From Stenotrophomonas maltophilia (GTDB lineage Bacteria > Pseudomonadota > Gammaproteobacteria > Xanthomonadales > Xanthomonadaceae), in contig DGIP01000314.1 of NCBI GenBank assembly GCA_002386405.1, positions 1-8,665 on the forward strand: a DNA stretch of 8,665 bases, written 5' to 3'. The position numbers and the translations under genes are program-made. The notes under the pieces were generated by a model. That model did not search any database. It was not told where the DNA came from and was given only the letters and a program-made list of their open reading frames with translations. This document shows positions 6,866 through 8,665 of this stretch, piece after piece. The stretch's first letter is position 1, and the number at the start of each line of letters is the position of its first letter.

Positions 6866-6890
6866 GTAGGTACCGACCGTTGGTCGGTAC
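6866..6890 (+). repeat. SMAG-like GTAG palindrome
   Basis: GTAG at 6866-6869 directly precedes a perfect 9-bp stem (GTACCGACC at 6870-6878, loop GTT, GGTCGGTAC at 6882-6890). This is the form of the SMAG family, abundant short palindromes of Stenotrophomonas maltophilia that carry a terminal GTAG and are related to REP elements mobilised by RAYT transposases. A smaller reverse-orientation hairpin (CCGGC at 6848-6852, GCCGG at 6856-6860) preceded by CTAC-like bases lies just upstream, suggesting a paired arrangement. The element ends 5 nt before the lpxH stop. Confidence 0.7.
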
Positions 6891-6894
6891 GGCT

Positions 6895-7635
6895 TTACGC
6901 CAATGAATCCAGCGTCCACCCCTGCGGGGTGACGCGCAGCACCGAGCCCTGCTCGTACCAGTCGCCCAGCACGATGCGCGTGCACGCGCGGCCGCCGGCC
7001 TGCAGGCTGTGGATCGCCGGGCGGTGGGTGTGGCCATGGATCATGGTGTCCACGCCATGGCGCACGAACGTGGCGGTCACTTCATCGGGTGCGACGTCGG
7101 TGACGGTTTCGAAGGTGGCGCGGTCGCCCTGTTTCATTTCCGACTGGCGTGCCTGGCTGGCATCGCGCGCCTTCTGCGCGAAGGCGATGCGTGCGGGCAG
7201 CGGCTGGGCCAGGAACTGGGCCTGGAACACCGGGTCGCGGGTCTGTGCGCGGAACTGCTGGTAGGCCACGTCATCGGTGCACAGCAGGTCGCCGTGCTGC
7301 AGCAGCACCGGGGTGCCGTACAGGTCGATCACGCTCGGGTCGGGCAGGATGCGGAAGCCGGCGCGGCGGGCGTAGTCCTCGCCCACCAGGAAATCGCGGT
7401 TGCCGCGGATGAAGTACACCGGCACCCCGGCGGCAGCGACCGCCTTGAGCGCATCGGCCACCGCATCGGCGGCGGGCGAGGGGGTGTCATCGCCGATCCA
7501 GGCCTCGAACAGGTCGCCCAGGATGTACAGGGCATCGGCCTGCATCGCCTCGCGGCGCAGGAAGTCCAGGAACAGGTCGGTGATGGCTGGACGGCTCGGG
7601 TCCAGGTGCAGATCGGAGATGAACAGCGTAGTCAT
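6895..7635 (-). CDS. lpxH: UDP-2,3-diacylglucosamine diphosphatase
   Basis: LpxH hydrolyses UDP-2,3-diacylglucosamine to lipid X and UMP on the cytoplasmic face of the inner membrane, the fourth step of lipid A synthesis. The 246-residue length is typical. All calcineurin-like metal motifs are present: SDLHL with Asp8 and His10, [11 protein letters not shown] with Asp41, GNRDF with Asn79 and Arg80, HGD with His114, and HGHTHRP with His200 and His202. The LFEAWIGDD segment and the [12 protein letters not shown] helical insertion (149-160) separate LpxH from generic metallophosphoesterases. The ATG at 7635 begins at the expected [11 protein letters not shown]; the upstream sequence offers only a poor GGA one base before it, so initiation may be leaderless or weak. 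It is convergent with the protease gene and lies downstream of PAP2 and glycosyltransferase genes on the same strand. Confidence 0.96.
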   Translation of the reverse strand: MTTLFISDLHLDPSRPAITDLFLDFLRREAMQADALYILGDLFEAWIGDDTPSPAADAVADALKAVAAAGVPVYFIRGNRDFLVGEDYARRAGFRILPDPSVIDLYGTPVLLQHGDLLCTDDVAYQQFRAQTRDPVFQAQFLAQPLPARIAFAQKARDASQARQSEMKQGDRATFETVTDVAPDEVTATFVRHGVDTMIHGHTHRPAIHSLQAGGRACTRIVLGDWYEQGSVLRVTPQGWTLDSLA

Positions 7636-7641
7636 GTCCGT

Positions 7642-7647
7642 ATTGTA
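7642..7647 (-). promoter_or_regulatory. Candidate -10 element for lpxH
   Basis: On the minus strand TACAAT, five of six matches to TATAAT, ends 6 nt before the lpxH ATG. It lies in one of the few AT-rich spots of this GC-rich stretch. Transcription starting the usual 6-7 nt downstream would begin at or near the A of the start codon, giving a leaderless mRNA. No good -35 box is visible at 16-18 nt spacing, so the call is tentative. Confidence 0.35.
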
Positions 7648-7704
7648 TTAGGTTGTCCCGGCACCGCGCAGACACGCATGGCGGGGATCGGGCGACCACG
7701 GATC

Positions 7705-7727
7705 GTAGTGACACGCCACGCGTGTCA
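7705..7727 (+). repeat. SMAG-like GTAG palindrome between the PAP2 gene and lpxH
   Basis: GTAG at 7705-7708 is followed directly by a perfect 8-bp stem, TGACACGC-CAC-GCGTGTCA (7709-7727), with a 3-nt loop. It has the same design as the element at 6866-6890 but a different stem sequence, as expected of different subfamilies. It lies 31 nt beyond the PAP2 stop in the lpxH leader region, so it could modulate read-through or mRNA decay between the two genes. Confidence 0.7.
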
Positions 7728-7758
7728 AAGCCATGACCCTGTGCACGTAAACCCGCAA

Positions 7759-8298
7759 TCAAACCGGCAAGGGCAACCATTGCAGGCTCGCCCCAGCCAG
7801 CGCCGTGGCAATCGCCGTCGCCGCCAGCACATCACTGGGGTAATGCAGCCCCAGCACCACCCGCGACACCCCGACCGCCGCCGTGAACGGCACCAGCACC
7901 GGCGCCAGCCACGGGTAGTAGGCCAATGCCACGATCGTGAACGACACCGCATGCAGGGTGTGCCCGGAAGGGAAGCTGAATTCGTCCAGCGGTGCCACCC
8001 AGGCGCGGATGCGCAGGTCGGCTGCATACGGGCGGGGGCGCCGGGTCCAGCGCTTCAGGCTCTTGTACAGGAGCAGCGCCATCAAGCCGGTGGCGGCCAT
8101 GTGCAGCGACGCGCGCAGGCCATCGAAGCCATCCACCAGCACCAGCGCGCCCATCAGCGCGTACCAGAACACCCCGTCGCCGAGGCGGCTGACCACCGAG
8201 AACGCGCGGCGCACGCGGCGGTGCCGGCAATAGTGGTTGGCGCGCCGGCACCAGCGGGTCTCGCGCCCGCGCAGGGCATCAAGCGGCGTGGTCCGCAT
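7759..8298 (-). CDS. PAP2-type membrane phosphatase
   Basis: This 179-residue membrane protein carries the three-part phosphatase signature of the PAP2 superfamily: K-x6-RP at 82-90, PSGH at 110-113, and SR-x5-H-x3-D at 145-156. His113 and His152 should be the catalytic pair. Hydrophobic segments lie near 40-58, 66-81, 115-138 and 156-177. Such enzymes dephosphorylate phosphatidic acid, undecaprenyl diphosphate or lipid A phosphates on the outer side of the inner membrane; the sequence does not tell which. A TTG-initiated frame reaches 8328, but the ATG at 8298 is preceded by GGAGG at 8304-8308 and is the better start. It overlaps the end of the upstream glycosyltransferase gene by 20 nt, which argues for coupled translation and a shared lipid or glycolipid task. 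Confidence 0.9.
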   Translation of the reverse strand: MRTTPLDALRGRETRWCRRANHYCRHRRVRRAFSVVSRLGDGVFWYALMGALVLVDGFDGLRASLHMAATGLMALLLYKSLKRWTRRPRPYAADLRIRAWVAPLDEFSFPSGHTLHAVSFTIVALAYYPWLAPVLVPFTAAVGVSRVVLGLHYPSDVLAATAIATALAGASLQWLPLPV

Positions 8299-8665
8299 GC
8301 GACCTCCGGGCCGTGGCCAGTTCGGCAAGCAGGGCCTCGAACTCGGCGACGACCTGCTGCGGATGCAGCCGCGTCATCGCCACGGCCGCATTGCGGCCCA
8401 ACCGTTCGCGCTCGGCGTCGTCGCCGGCCAGGCGCACGGCCGCATCGACGAAGGCGTTGTCATCGTCCACCGCTACCCCGTTCTCATGGGTGCGCAGGTG
8501 CTCGCGGGCCGCGCCGTAATCGAACGCCACCGTGGTCACGCCACTGGCCATCGCTTCCAGCGTGACGTTGCCGAAGGTCTCGCTGCGGCTGGGGAACAGG
8601 AACAGGTCGCCGCTGGCGAAATGGCGGGCCAGCGCATCGCCGCGCTGCACGCCACAGAAGATGAA
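8279..8665 (-). CDS. GT4-family glycosyltransferase (5' partial)
   Basis: Only the C-terminal 128 residues are in the window; the reading frame stays open to the right edge. They form the donor-binding half of a GT-B fold retaining glycosyltransferase. The visible part begins FIFCGVQRGDALARHFASGD and contains FPSRSETFGNVTLEAMASG with the E-x7-E motif at visible residues 29 and 37, which contacts the nucleotide-sugar donor. The ETFGNVTLEAMASG form is common in GT4 mannosyl- and glucosyltransferases acting on lipid acceptors, but donor and acceptor cannot be read from this fragment. The GTG at 8650 lies inside the conserved strand and is not the start. The gene overlaps the PAP2 gene by 20 nt, suggesting a joint role in glycolipid or envelope lipid modification. 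Confidence 0.92.
   Translation of the reverse strand, partial: FIFCGVQRGDALARHFASGDLFLFPSRSETFGNVTLEAMASGVTTVAFDYGAAREHLRTHENGVAVDDDNAFVDAAVRLAGDDAERERLGRNAAVAMTRLHPQQVVAEFEALLAELATARRSHADHAA
8304..8308 (-). promoter_or_regulatory. Ribosome binding site deciding the PAP2 start
   Basis: On the minus strand GGAGG stands 5 nt before the ATG at 8298, inside the end of the glycosyltransferase gene. It favours the 179-residue product over a TTG start 10 codons upstream. Confidence 0.7.

Noticed and set aside
7009..8565. A 518-codon plus-strand open frame across lpxH, the PAP2 gene and the glycosyltransferase
   Set aside because: It is antisense to three genes with intact catalytic motifs, and its product has biased composition without recognisable motifs.
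8651..8665. Possible adapter at the right edge matching the left one
   Set aside because: The last 15 bases translate in frame into FIFCG, which continues the glycosyltransferase fold, and they contain no reverse complement of the adapter.

Overview
The window looks like a chromosomal segment of a high-GC gammaproteobacterium of the Xanthomonas/Stenotrophomonas family, most likely Stenotrophomonas. Three things point there: the dedD-cvpA-purF gene order, GTAG-headed palindromes of the SMAG type between genes, and a secreted protease closely resembling the Asp-N endopeptidase known from Stenotrophomonas. The assignment is inference from protein motifs and repeats. The first 14 bases match the 3' end of the Illumina adapter, so the left edge is probably a true contig end carrying untrimmed adapter.

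Left region (1-3455, plus strand). A compact run of four genes reads in one direction: the C-terminal SPOR domain of a DedD-like protein, cvpA, purF, and a DUF455 ferritin-like protein. The gaps are 15, 29 and 9 nt, consistent with one operon joining a cell-envelope septal-ring protein, an inner-membrane protein and the first committed step of purine synthesis. A hairpin lies just after the last stop.

Middle region (3456-6740). A 322-nt gene-free stretch holds a large imperfect inverted repeat with an internal hairpin, plus smaller palindromes. A minus-strand gene for a Tle1-like DUF2235 phospholipase follows, with no visible VgrG, PAAR or immunity partner. Divergent from it across 218 nt is a plus-strand gene for a secreted zinc metalloprotease of the Asp-N (M72) type, with signal peptide, long propeptide and catalytic domain.

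Right region (6741-8665). A densely folded convergent intergenic stretch contains nested hairpins and a SMAG-like element. Three minus-strand genes follow. In transcription order they are a partial GT4-type glycosyltransferase running off the right edge, a PAP2-type lipid phosphatase overlapping it by 20 nt, and lpxH of lipid A synthesis. A second SMAG-like palindrome sits between the PAP2 gene and lpxH. All three products plausibly act on membrane lipids or glycolipids.

I found no convincing new multi-gene system. The most interesting items are the isolated Tle1-like enzyme, the structured intergenic elements and the possible leaderless start of lpxH.
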